This document shows, piece by piece, positions 37,702-49,229 of a stretch of 64,000 nt of DNA (position 1 is the stretch's first letter; every line of letters begins with the position of its first letter). A program made the translations under genes and the position numbers. Origin of the DNA: Viscum album (taxonomy: Eukaryota > Streptophyta > Magnoliopsida > Santalales > Viscaceae); the NCBI GenBank assembly GCA_963277665.1, contig OY728143.1:231189591-231253590 (forward strand), in the 5' to 3' direction. Under the pieces are notes generated by a model. That model was given only the letters and a program-made list of their open reading frames with translations. It did no database searches and was not told the DNA's origin.

Positions 37702-38035
37702 ATTTCTTTTTCCGTAGGATGGATAGATGGTGAAATAGGGTTGTTTCATAATTATAATAACATATCAGTATATGAGTGATACTGATTTTATTACTTCATA
37801 ATGAAACAACCTAAGAAGAAGAAGTGGAAGAAGAAATAAAGATGAAAGAATTGGTAACAGTAATTACCTCTTCTTTGAAGTGCCTCTTTGAGACCTCCTC
37901 TTAGGGCACTAGAATTGGTCTTTGAGGAAGACCGGAACCTCTAGGATGTTGCTAGGGAAGTGGAGAAGGGATTTTGGCAGTGGTTGGCCGAGCTTCAGTG
38001 CTCAAATTGGTGTGAGGAGGAGGGGGAGGAGGTGT

Positions 38036-38044
38036 CCTTTTATA
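38036..38044 (-). promoter_or_regulatory. TATA box, T LTR 1
   Basis: Minus-strand tataaaagg in a G/C-rich context, the likely core promoter at the U3/R boundary. The same box is present in LTRs 2, 3 and 4. It implies a U3 of about 1.85 kb and an R-U5 of about 2.3 kb. Confidence 0.65.
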
Positions 38045-39890
38045 GGGGAGGAGAGGGGCACCTTAGGAATATCTCAAAATATTATTTTATATTAAAGTCA
38101 AAATCGGTTTATAATGGTTCCAAAGGGTCTTATTTCGAAGCTAAAGTGGGGAAGGGTCGAAATCCTATCAACCAATAGAATTTAGACAAGTTTAGGATAT
38201 TATTTTAACCTTATCAATTAGATTTAACTCTAAGTTAAATAATTTAACTTTTACCATGTCTTTTTGTTTTCTATCACTATATGGTTAATAAACTTACTAT
38301 AACATGCCAAACGAACCCCAAATTGTTTATTATTAATATATATATCCTTATCTAAGTCATTTGGCCGAACCTTAGAATTTTAGGAATACAATAACAATTA
38401 ATAATATAATATTTTATTTAAAAAACTATTTTGTGTCAATTTTGACACTATATGATATATGATTTTTGTGAGAGTCAAAAAAGAATTAAATGTTCGAACC
38501 AAGTTAATTAAATCAACATTAATATATCATAGTAACCTAGAAAATTAGTGGAATTCATAAAAAGTCTGAAAATTACATTTATTTTGGTGTTTATAACATC
38601 AATTATGTCAATATTTCATTAATAAGATAATTACTGCATCATCGTTGTGTCATAAATAAATTAAATTATTTTATGTCTAAAAATTACAAATAAAATACCA
38701 TCATGTAGGAAATCCTTTTAGCTTTCTAATGAATATTTACAATCTAATTTATCTTATGTATAACCCCATATTAAAAATGATTTACTTATTAAACATTGAT
38801 TTTAACTATTTTAACCTTTCTTTAAATAAATTAATAATAAATGTCCTAATATAATCCAAGTGGGCCTAAATGGTCATATTTTATTCCTAAGTTTGTTTTT
38901 GGTCGAATTACACTTGTCCAATAGAATTAGGACATGTGTTAGGGTAATAGTAATATCATATTTACCCTTAGTTACCCTATTTACTATTAACCGCGGTAAA
39001 AAAAGTAAAAAGTTACTATTCACCAAAAAATTATTTTCATCTCATTGAACCACATTTTAGTCCTTTATATTAACCGTGTCTCTCGGATTTTCGAAATTCC
39101 ATTCACAGAAGCGGCAAAATTAAGTTTTATGAAAAATTCAGTTTTTTTAACTACCACTTAGTAGTTTCACTATTCATCAAAAATTGATGTTTTTCAGAAC
39201 AATGCCAAAATTTCATCCTAAGCAATATTTCATATTCCGAATTCAAAAATTAAATCTATTTTACCAAATTCATAACATGGAAGTTGCATTAATTAATTTT
39301 ATAATTAAATCCCGCTGTTAAAATAAATAGCGTGTTTTTAGGAAACAATATATATCAAAAGATTGACACTTGATTATGTCTGGTTTAAATGTGATATTAC
39401 AACCAATGACCAACATTGTATTAAATTGTAAAAATATATTCTAAATATACTTTAAAACCACTCAAATTAATAATTTATCTCTATTAATTATTTCGATTAA
39501 AAAAGTTGTTTTTAATTATAATTTATTAATTTTCACTATTCATCAGAATATGGAAGTTATCCGAAATGTACCAAAATTTCACCTTAGGCTAAATTCGATA
39601 CTCCGAATCCAATAATGAAGTTCATTTTGAAAAATAAGATTTACAGAATTTTAAAAAGTGGTTATTACTATTCATAACGGCTAGTTTTAATAATATTTTA
39701 ATAGCACATCGTTGTTTAGTGAAACTCGGTATTGCGTATTACACACCCTATCGAGGAAGGTCGCGATTGCGTGTAATGCAAGGCAATACAAGGATGCGTG
39801 TTGTGCAAGCTCCTTTTGGTGTAGCGTACAACACAAGACATTAATAAAATTAAAAAGAATATTTTTTTTATAAAATCTTGGGCTGTTACA

Positions 39891-39908
39891 TTCTACCCCC
39901 CTTAAAAT
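39891..39908 (-). other. Polypurine tract, T internal region 1
   Basis: Minus-strand attttaaggggggtagaa directly precedes the LTR start tgtaacagccc. Identical tracts are at 46802 and 53710. Confidence 0.88.
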
Positions 39909-40561
39909 GAATTTCGCCATCGAAATTCGTCGGGGTTATAAATGGTTTACTATTCGAAAGTTTCTTTAATAGAAACCCACATCGTAAAAAGGAATATCAA
40001 AACCAATCTTTAAAAACAAAAGTATGAAACGTAACGGTTACCCAAATAAACTAATCATTGGGATTCCACATAGGTGAAAATATGGATATGGAAGAGAAAT
40101 CTAACCATCATGTTCTGATGGAGAGTGGTAGAGAACATGGCTATGGAAAAGCCAGTAATCACAAATCCATAGATTTGTGATGATATAAGGTACCATCTGA
40201 TTCATCAGGTATAAGATCACTAGGACAACATTTTTGGTTTTCAAGATCATTTCCCCTAAAGTTGAAAATTTGAATTAGAATAAATACTTACTTTATTTTG
40301 GTACATTCTCACTGTTGTTCGTGCCTTGAACAATTACCACTTCATCTCTTAAATAAATGAAGTTGAATTTGTTATTCGTGAAGTGTTAGCAGATCATGTG
40401 ATAGAATGACGGGTCATTCCATCTGTCTCAAACAAAAGGTTAGCAAAAATTATATGCATAAATCGATCTATAGTGAGATTAATCATATATGGTTCCTAAA
40501 ATGGACTTATACTTAATATATCATACTGCTTAATATAATAAAACTAGTTTCTACTAAACAG

Positions 40562-40675
40562 GGACTTCCTGTAGGCCAGTGGTAGGCGATAAAGGCCAGT
40601 CGCACTTCGGTTGTGGGTTCGATTCCCACAGCCTTGTCCGAAGCGATGGGCTGTCGCCCGTCCTGCAGGTTGTCC
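40562..40675 (+). ncRNA. tRNA-like nested hairpin with Pol III-type boxes, copy 1
   Basis: A 114 bp imperfect hairpin. Outer arms ggacttcctgtagg / cctgcaggttgtcc (40562-40575 with 40662-40675) pair at 12 of 14 positions. Next come ggcgat / gtcgcc (40585-40590, 40653-40658), then cttcgg / ccgaag, then a T-arm ggttgtggg / cccacagcc with a 7 nt loop ttcgatt at the tip. A-box-like taggccagtgg (40572-40582) and a perfect B box ggttcgattcc (40616-40626) are 44 bp apart, and a T5 run (40676-40680) follows immediately. It could be a SINE head, a tRNA-derived small RNA gene or an inactive relic. It is antisense to the retrotransposon. Confidence 0.55.
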
Positions 40676-41203
40676 TTTTTCTGAAACTACATTACTATAA
40701 CATCCTATCAATAATATCGAAAATCTTCTATCCTTAAACAATACTAACTTATGTCCAACATAATCCAGTCTAATCTTTAGGCTTATACATAATACTGCAG
40801 TCCACTCTCATAATATAGTGACAACGATTACCAGAGATTTAATACTGTCGTTGATCCCCACATATCATAAGATATGTCTTGTTGGTCACATTCCAAACAT
40901 TCAAAGTCCTTAATCGTGTATTCTCTTGAATACCATAGTGAAAACATGAGTGCAGTTAAAAGTTAACACTTTCCACATACCAAAATCCTCAAAATTCTAT
41001 ATACTCAACCCATGATATCACTTAGTCCTTATATCAATCATGAGCTCATGAATACTATTATACATTTCATTTTCTCGTCTTCATTATGCGCATATCATCT
41101 TATTTCCAAAAAATATCTCAATCACTTTGAATACCACATCAATAAATATTGCAATACTCAATGATACAACATTATTTTGGAATCCCATTACATAAACACT
41201 TAA

Positions 41204-42318
41204 TCATTCCACCACATCGTTGTCATATTCAACATTGCCAATAGTGATCGCATGTGATTTCCCTTTGTCCTTTGCCTTCAGTGCTTGCTCATGTTGATCA
41301 TCACTAACACTTGGATTAGGGCAATTATTAGCATAATGCCCCATTTCCTTGCACTTGAAGCATTGAAGTGTTGGCGGTGCGTTCTCTGCAGTGTTTGCTT
41401 TATTCACATCATTAGAAACCCTTTTTCCATTACTTCGACACTCAGCTGCTCGTTGACCTTTTTTCCACACTTAAAACATTTTCTAGTCCCTTTAAGACAA
41501 TCTCCACCATGCTTCTTTCCACACTTTGTGCATAAGGAAACATTCATCTTCTTTTCACCATTATTATGAGATTTCTCCTTGAACTCCATCTTTTGTTTCT
41601 TGTCAAAACCATGAGATGGATATGTAACACCAACTTCCATTTCTACCTTGATAGCACAACGCACAATTTCTTCATAGCTACTGAAGTCTCTTATAGCTAA
41701 TGCCCTTCGAAGACTTGGTTTTAAGCCACTGAAAAATCGATCAACTTTACTTTCAGGTTGGATGATAATTCCAGAAGCATACCTTGCAAGTCTTGTAAAA
41801 TTTGCTTCATAGGTACCAACAGATTCATCGTCCCTTTGCTTCAGTTCAAGAAACTCTTTCTCCATCTTTGTTCGAAGAATACGAGGGAAGTACTTACTGA
41901 AAAACAAGTTCTTGAACTCGTCCCATTCCATGGACTCAATTTCATCTCTTGGCCTCGTATTCTTGATAAGATTCCACCATTGATCAGCTTCACCTTCCAA
42001 ACGATATACTGTTAAGATGACTTTATCATGTTCAGAACATTGAAGAACTGAAAATATCTTTTCAGTAGTACTGATCCATTGTTCAGCCACAAGTGGATCA
42101 GAAGACCCACTGAAAGAAGGTGGACGTTGCCTCATGAAGGACTCAATAGAATATTGTTCCCTTCTCTGCTAATTTGGAAGTCCAGAATGATTCATAGCTT
42201 GTGTAAGTATAGCAATAAGATTTTTCACTCCATCTCCCATAACATTTGTTTGTTCAGGAGGGCAATCATTGCATTGTCCATTGCATTGATCAACACGGTT
42301 CCTTCGGGTTCCAGCCAT
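41204..42318 (-). pseudogene. T gag, copy 1 (stop and -1 frame break)
   Basis: Retrotransposon gag. It starts MAGTRRNRVDQCNGQC at 42318. Codon 50 is TAG (42171-42169). From 42135 the frame is open: FMRQRPPSFSGSSDPLVAEQW, DKVILTVYRLEGEADQWW, FKNLFFSKYFPRILRTKME, VDRFFSGLKPSLRRALA, a full gag domain. The first knuckle region ends in CFKCGKK at an A_AAA_AAG sequence near 41462. The 0 frame then stops at 41404, while the -1 frame continues as GQRAAEC...CFKCKEMGHYANNCPNP to 41204. The same stop and shift occur in all three copies. A one-base loss in the A run or a programmed -1 shift would each explain it. Confidence 0.85.
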
Positions 42319-42564
42319 CGTCTAAAACCCAAAAAGAATAGTGTGAGAGGCAAAAATCATGCTAGGGAAAACAACATAATAAAGGGGGAGTACCTTCAAT
42401 ATCCAACGTCTTAGGTTTAATTCTATGGTCGTTAGCGTAATTCTAGTACTATAACCTATACGTATACTTATCCCTAGGGACATCCCTAGACATACCTTAG
42501 AAATATCTCTAGGGATCTCACTAACGTTTTCGCATCCTAGTTTCCAAAGGTTGACTAAACCTTT

Positions 42565-42578
42565 CCTCTGATACCAAC
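42565..42578 (-). other. Primer-binding site, T internal region 1
   Basis: Minus-strand gttggtatcagagg follows the LTR end ctctaca. It is a perfect initiator tRNA-Met-type site over tggtatcagag. Confidence 0.9.
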
Positions 42579-44182
42579 TGTAGAGACCCGTATCTTGACG
42601 TACATTGACATTACATTACTTTTGCGGAATACTTAGTACATAACAAAAACACACACACAAGGATCGTAATAGTTTAGTGTCTTTGGAAACTCGGAACGTA
42701 ATCTTCTAATCGTGGTGAAGGATCTTCAATATCTCCCATAAAGATCTTCCTTTTTTTTTACCTAAAAACCTTTCTTTATATCCTGGGGAAAAGAAAACAT
42801 AAAAGGGTGAGCTCAAATGCTCAGTAAGGGTAAACAAAAGAAATATCAATCACATCATATACATAAGAACATTGCCTTTGGAAATCTTAACCTGCAAAAG
42901 AGCTCATAATATCATAACATGGGATAAATCATAGAAGTGAAAATGAGATCACCATAATCATAACACGAAACTTAAAACTTTGTGTCATGCACACATAATC
43001 ATGGAAAATCATTTCTTGTTAGTCATGACTCATTGCCAAGACTATCTTAGTGGACAAAGTCCCTTTCTGAATCGAGTAACCCTCGTTTCAGTCCTGTTTC
43101 ACTGAACCGGTATAACCTACCATTTCAGCCATGTCTATCTCATGAGATATAAAATATTTACCCAATGCATTGGAGGGAGATATAGGTCCCACCCATCTTA
43201 TAATGAATCCTTTCTTATGTGTGCCACATAATCATAAAACATACATCAACGCATAACACATGTAACAAAAATGGGATTCTTGAAACATCATGACATCATA
43301 AATCAATTCATATAAGATAAAGGAATTCATAAAAATAATTTCATCACAACATGAACAAATCAATTTAATAATAGGGATAAAAACAGAACCCTTTATTATC
43401 TTATATGGAAAATCATTTTGATAAAACACTTGAACTCTATTCTTGAGGAAAATATCCTTTCTTCTTCAAAAACATTTTCCTTTCATAACATGTCATACAA
43501 CTTTAAAATAAAAGAAGTTGATTAAAAATAAACTTGAAAACTTGTAAAGGAAGCATCTTGGAAATAATGTTTTAAAAATCCATTCATGCCGTATAAGTTA
43601 AAAAAAAACATTTTTCGTACTTTTGTCGGAAAAGTCAAAAAGTACCTCGTACGAAAAACGACAAAAGATTCCTTTCATACGTATTACTAAAAACTCACTG
43701 AAGGGTAAAAATGGATTTAAACAATTTTAGGTGGATGGAAATAATATTACATATTGATGAAACATGGATGTGGATGATAAAATACACCCCAGTAAATACT
43801 TACGAATAAACAATCTCGGATAAAAATGAGATTGTGATATTTCCCTTACCTTAGGTCCGATTTGCTTTGTACGTGTCCGAAGCTCCTGTATAATGGTTTA
43901 AATAATGTCATTGACTTATTACAGAATCATATTCATTGTTATGATATCATATATGGTTCACTTATGACATTATATTACCCGTTCTTTTGTAAACTCCATG
44001 TTAAAGAAGCGTTTTGGGTAAAATCGTTTCATTTATCCTAGGTGTTTTGACTTGTTGTTCTTGACATTATTGTTACTTATATAATGATTTAATTACTTCC
44101 AGAATATAAAATATGATTTATATATCATATATATTCAGTATATATATATATATAATAGATAGATAAATAAAATGAAAAACAC

Positions 44183-44613
44183 CGTTCATGGAGACGGTAG
44201 TCCGTACGTACGCATGAACGCTGTTTTTCTTTCCTTATTGTCTTGAAATGGAAGTAAGTAGATGACATACATATGTATATATATACATAAATCCAGTATC
44301 TTTATAATGTCATATATTTCATTATTATTTATTATATATACATTATAATCATTCTTAAATGGTTAACATGGAGAATGAATCTCATCGCGTCGTGGAGACG
44401 GTAGTCCGTACGTACGCACGAGCGATGATATCATTTCTATAAATATTGAATTGAATTGGAGTGGATTATACAATATATCATAATCAATATGATGTTGTAA
44501 TAACTATGTATAGTTATTCTTTACACCATTATACCCATCCATGTAAGGTGGTGGTGGAAAATAGATTACACCACGGCGTGGAGACGGTATTCCGTACGTA
44601 CGCACGCGCGGTC
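44183..44613 (-). other. Three stem-loops with palindromic loop, T LTR 2
   Basis: Same three units as in LTR 1, starting at 44183, 44383 and 44569. The loops are identical to LTR 1. The last base pair of unit 3 is lost (right arm ends ggtc instead of ggtg). Confidence 0.72.
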
Positions 44614-44947
44614 ATTTCTTTTTCCGTAGGATGGATAGATGGTGAAATTGGGTTGTTTCATACTTATAATAACATATCAGTATATGAGTGATACTGATTT
44701 TATTACTTCATAATGAAACAACCTAAGAAGAAGAAGTGGAAGAAGAAATAAAGATGAAAGAATTGGTAACGGTAATTACCTCTTCTTTGAAGTGCCTCTT
44801 TGAGACCTCCTCTTAGGGCACTAGAATTGGTCTTTGAGGAAGACCGGAACCTCTAGGATGTTGCTAGGGAAGTGGAGAAGGGATTTTGGCAGTGGTTGGC
44901 CGAGCTTGAGTGCTCAAATTGTTGTGAGGAGGAGGGGGAGGAGGTGT

Positions 44948-44956
44948 CCTTTTATA
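44948..44956 (-). promoter_or_regulatory. TATA box, T LTR 2
   Basis: Minus-strand tataaaagg, same context as in LTR 1. Confidence 0.62.
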
Positions 44957-47472
44957 GGGGAGGAGAGGGGCACCTTAGGAATATCTCAAAATATTATTTT
45001 ATATTAAAGTCAAAATCGGTTTATAATGGTTCCAAAGGGTCTTATTTCGAAGCTAAAGTGGTGATGGGTCGAAATCCTATCAACCAATAGAATTTAGACA
45101 AGTTTAGGATATTATTTTAACCTTATCAATTAGATTTAACTCTAAGTTAAATAATTTAACTTTTACCATGTCTTTTTGTTTTCTCTCACTATATGGTTAA
45201 TAAACTTACTATAACATGCCAAACGAACCCCAAATTGTTTATTATTAATATATATATCCTTATCTAAGTCATTTTGCCGAACCTTAGAATTTTAGGAATA
45301 CAATAACAATTAATAATATAATATTTTATTTAAAAAACTATTTTGTGTCAATTTTGACACTATTTGATATATTATTTTTGTGAGAGTCATAACAGAATTA
45401 AATGTTCGAACCAAGTTAATTAAATCAACATTAATATATCATAGTAACCTAGAAAATTAGTGTAATTCATAAAAAGTCTCAAATTACATTTATTTTGGTG
45501 TTTATAACATCAATTATGTCAATATTTCATTAATAAGATAATTACTGCATCATCGTTGTGTCATAAATAAATTAAATTATTTTATGTCTACAAATTACAA
45601 ATAAAATACCATCATGTAGGAAATCCTTTTAGCTTTCTAATGAATATTTACAATCTAATTTATCTTATGTATAACCCCATATTAAAAATGATTTACTTAT
45701 TAAACATTGATTTTAACTATTTTAACCTTTCTTTAAATAAATTAATAATAAATGTCCTAATATAATCCAAGTGGGCCTAAATGGTCATATTTTATTCCTA
45801 AGTTTGTTTTTGGTCGAATTACACTTGTCCAATAGAATTAGGACATGTGTTAGGGTAATAGTAATATCATATTTACCCTTAGTTACCCTATTTACTATTA
45901 ACCGCGGTAAAAAAAGTAAAAAGTTACTATTCACCAAAAAATTATTTTCATCTCATTGAACCACATTTTAGTCCTTTATATTAACCGTGTCTCTCGGATT
46001 TTCGAAATTCCATTCACAGAAGCGGCAAAATTAAGTTTTATGAAAAATTCAGTTTTTTTAACTACCACTTAGTAGTTTCACTATTCATCAAAAATTGATG
46101 TTTTTCAGAACAATGCCAAAATTTCATCCTAAGCTATATTTCATATTCCGAATTCAAAAATTAAATCTATTTTACCAAATTCATAACATAGAAGTTGCAT
46201 TAATTAATTTTATAATTAAATCCCGCTGTTAAAATAAATAGCGTGTTTTTAGGAAACAATATATATCAAAAGATTGACACTTGATTATGTCTGGTTTAAA
46301 TGTGATATTACAACCAATGACCAACATTGTATTAAATTGTAAAAATATATTCTAAATATACTTTAAAACCACTCAAATTAATAATTTATCTCTATTAATT
46401 ATTTCGATTAAAAAAGTTGTTTTTAATTATAATTTATTAATTTTCACTATTCATCAGAATATGGAAGTTATCCGAAATGTACCAAAATTTCACCTTAGGC
46501 TAAATTCGATACTCCGAATCCAAGAATGAAGTTCATTTTGAAAAATAAGATTTACAGAATTTTAAAAAGTGGTTATTACTATTCATAACGGCTAGTTTTA
46601 ATAATATTTTAATAGCACATCGTTGTTTAGTGAAACTCGGTATTGCGTATTACACACCCTATCGAGGAAGGTCGCGATTGCATGTAATGCAAGGCAATAC
46701 AAGGATGCGTGTTGTGCAAGCTCCTTTTGGTGTAGCGTACAACACAAGACATTAATAAAATTAAAAAGAATATTTTTTTTATAAAATCTTGGGCTGTTAC
46801 ATTCTACCCCCCTTAAAATGAATTTCGCCATCGAAATTCGTCGGGGTTATAAATGGTTTACTATTCGAAAGTTTCTTTAATAGAATCCCACATCGTAAAA
46901 AGGAATATCAAAACCAATCTTTAAAAACAAAAGTATGAAACGTAACGGTTACCCAAATAAACTAATCATTGGGATTCCACATAGGTGAAAATATGGATAT
47001 GGAAGAGAAATCTAACCATCATGTTCTGATGGAGAGTGGTAGAGAACATGGCTATGGAAAAGCCAGTAATCACAAATCCATAGATTTGTGATGATATAAG
47101 GTACCATCTGATTCATCAGGTATAAGATCACTAGGACAACATTTTTGGTTTTCAAGATCATTTCCCCTAAAGTTGAAAATTTGAATTAGAATAGATACTT
47201 ACTTTATTTTGGTACAATCTCACTGTTGTTCGTGCCTTGAACAATTACCACTTCATCTCTTAAATAAATGAAGTTGAATTTGTTATTCGTGAAGTGTTAG
47301 CAGATCATGTGATAGAATGACGGGTCATTCCATCTGTCTCAAACAAAAGGTTAGCAAAAATTATATGCATAAATCGATCTATAGTGAGATTAATCATATA
47401 TGGTTCCTAAAATGGACTTATACTTAATATATCATACTGCTTAATATAATAAAACTAGTTTCTACTAAACAG

Positions 47473-47586
47473 GGACTTCCTGTAGGCCAGTGGTAGGCGA
47501 TAAAGGCCAGTCGCACTTCGGTTGTGGGTTCGATTCCCACAGCCTTGTCCGAAGCGATGGGCTGTCGCCCGTCCTGCAGGTTGTCC
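47473..47586 (+). ncRNA. tRNA-like nested hairpin with Pol III-type boxes, copy 2
   Basis: Identical in the hairpin to copy 1, including A box, B box and the following T5 run. The first visible change is just outside it (tctaaaac for tctgaaac). Confidence 0.55.
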
Positions 47587-48114
47587 TTTTTCTAAAACTA
47601 CATTACTATAACATCCTATCAATAATATCGAAAATCTTCTATCCTTAAACAATACTAACTTATGTCCAACATAATCCAGTCTAATCTTTAGGCTTATACA
47701 TAATACTGCAGTCCACTCTCATAATATAGTGACAACGATTACCAGAGATTTAATACTGTCGTTGATCCCCACATATCATAAGATATGTCTTGTTGGTCAC
47801 ATTCCAAACATTCAAAGTCCTTAATCGTGTATTCTCTTGAATACCATAGTGAAAACATGAGTGCAGTTAAAAGTTAACACTTTCCACATACCAAAATCCT
47901 CAAAATTCTATATACTCAACCCATGATATCACTTAGTCCTTATATCAATCATGAGCTCATGAATACTATTAAACATTTCATTTTCTCGTCTTCATTATGC
48001 GCATATCATCTTATTTCCAAAAAATATCTCAATCACTTTGAATACCACATCAATAAATATTGCAATACTCAATGATACAACATTATTTTGGAATCTCATT
48101 ACATAAACACTTAA

Positions 48115-49229
48115 TCATTCCACCACATCGTTGTCATATTCAACATTGCCAATAGTGATCGCATGTGATTTCCCTTTGTCCTTTGCCTTCAGTGGTTGCT
48201 CATGTTGATCATCACTAACCCTTGGATTAGGGCAATTATTAGCATAATGCCCCATTTCCTTGCACTTGAAGCATTGAAGTGTTGGCGGTGCGTTCTCTGC
48301 AGTGTTTGCTTTATTCACATCATTAGAAACCCTTTTTCCATTACTTCGACACTCAGCTGCTCGTTGACCTTTTTTCCACACTTAAAACATTTTCTAGTCC
48401 CTTTAAGACAATCTCCACCATGCTTCTTTCCACACTTTGTGCATAAGGAAACATTCATCTTCTTTTCACCATTATTATGAGATTTCTCCTTGAACTCCAT
48501 CTTTTGTTTCTTGTCAAAACCATGAGATGGATATGTAACACCAACTTCCATTTCTACCTTGATAGCACAACGCACAATTTCTTCATAGCTACTGAAGTCT
48601 CTTATAGCTAATGCCCTTCGAAGACTTGGTTTTAAGCCACTGAAAAATCGATCAACTTTACTTTCAGGTTGGATGATAATTCCAGAAGCATACCTTGCAA
48701 GTCTTGTAAAATTTGCTTCATAGGTACCAACAGATTCATCGTCCCTTTGCTTCAGTTCAAGAAACTCTTTCTCCATCTTTGTTCGAAGAATACGAGGGAA
48801 GTACTTACTGAAAAACAAGTTCTTGAACTCGTCCCATTCCATGGACTCAATTTCATCTCTTGGCCTCGTATTCTTGATAAGATTCCACCATTGATCAGCT
48901 TCACCTTCCAAACGATATACTGTTAAGATGACTTTATCATGTTCAGAACATTGAAGAACTGAAAATATCTTTTCAGTAGTACTGATCCATTGTTCAGCCA
49001 CAAGTGGATCAGAAGACCCACTGAAAGAAGGTGGACGTTGCCTCATGAAGGACTCAATAGAATATTGTTCCCTTCTCTGCTAATTTGGAAGTCCAGAATG
49101 ATTCATAGCTTGTGTAAGTATAGCAATAAGATTTTTCACTCCATCTCCCATAACATTTGTTTGTTCAGGAGGGCAATCATTGCATTGTCCATTGCATTGA
49201 TCAACACGGTTCCTTCGGGTTCCAACCAT
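48115..49229 (-). pseudogene. T gag, copy 2 (same breaks)
   Basis: Same gag as copy 1, with TAG at codon 50 (49082-49080) and the same A_AAA_AAG -1 frame change near 48373. The main open part is 49046-48315 (243 codons, protein identical to copy 1); the -1 frame tail is 48381-48115, with knuckle CFKCKEMGHYANNCPNP. Two residues of the tail differ from copy 1 (NPR for NPS, EQP for EQA). Confidence 0.85.

Larger units (their letters stand above)
35669..39890 (-). repeat. T LTR 1 (outer, 3' end of array)
   Basis: 4,222 bp. It carries more private substitutions than LTRs 2-4 in its first 700 bp: for example tgtagcgacccgaagctta, where the others read tgtagagacccgtatcttg. Contents by position: crossing inverted repeats (36700-36755), a (TA)n/(TAGA)n microsatellite (about 37227-37258), three stem-loops (37271-37701), a TATA box (38036-38044), and a U3 with an antisense open frame at 38860-39048. 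A minus-strand frame 39920-39687 crossing the LTR end contains only the pol vestige MAKFILRGVE. Confidence 0.92.
39891..42578 (-). other. T internal region 1
   Basis: 2,688 bp. From the right: primer site (42565-42578), AT-rich leader, gag (42318-41204), about 500 bp with nothing recognisable, a tRNA-like hairpin (40562-40675), about 630 bp with nothing recognisable, and a polypurine tract (39891-39908). Beside the tract, gaatttcg-ccat-cgaaattc (39908-39927) is a perfect hairpin and corresponds to the 'EI.F.GG' end of the gypsy polyprotein, so pol was deleted while its last codons stayed. No protease, RT or integrase is present. Confidence 0.88.
42579..46801 (-). repeat. T LTR 2 (shared, internal to array)
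   Basis: 4,223 bp, acting as the 3' LTR boundary of one unit and the 5' LTR of the next: a primer site abuts its left end (42578) and a polypurine tract its right end (46802). Stem-loops at 44183-44613, TATA box at 44948-44956. Closer to LTRs 3 and 4 than to LTR 1 in the first 700 bp. Confidence 0.92.

Noticed and set aside
37549..37779. Plus-strand 76-codon frame repeated in each T LTR
   Set aside because: It runs through the stem-loop region antisense to the element, and differs between copies without any coding pattern.
35669..39890. Retrozyme-like hammerhead ribozyme in the LTR
   Set aside because: I looked for the CUGAUGA ... GAAA core on both strands in the structured part of the LTR and did not see it; LTR size and the coding gag also do not fit retrozymes.
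40562..40675. Functional tRNA gene
   Set aside because: The A- and B-box regions are tRNA-like, but no proper 7 bp acceptor stem or anticodon arm can be drawn; the outer pairing is a long hairpin instead.
40544..40741. Minus-strand 65-codon frame with CGNRTHNRS
   Set aside because: This is the reverse translation of the tRNA-like B-box region, a well-known artefact, not a protein.
41285..41569. Plus-strand frames over gag (94, 85 and 111 codons, repeated three times)
   Set aside because: They are complements of the gag gene on the minus strand and have no independent support.
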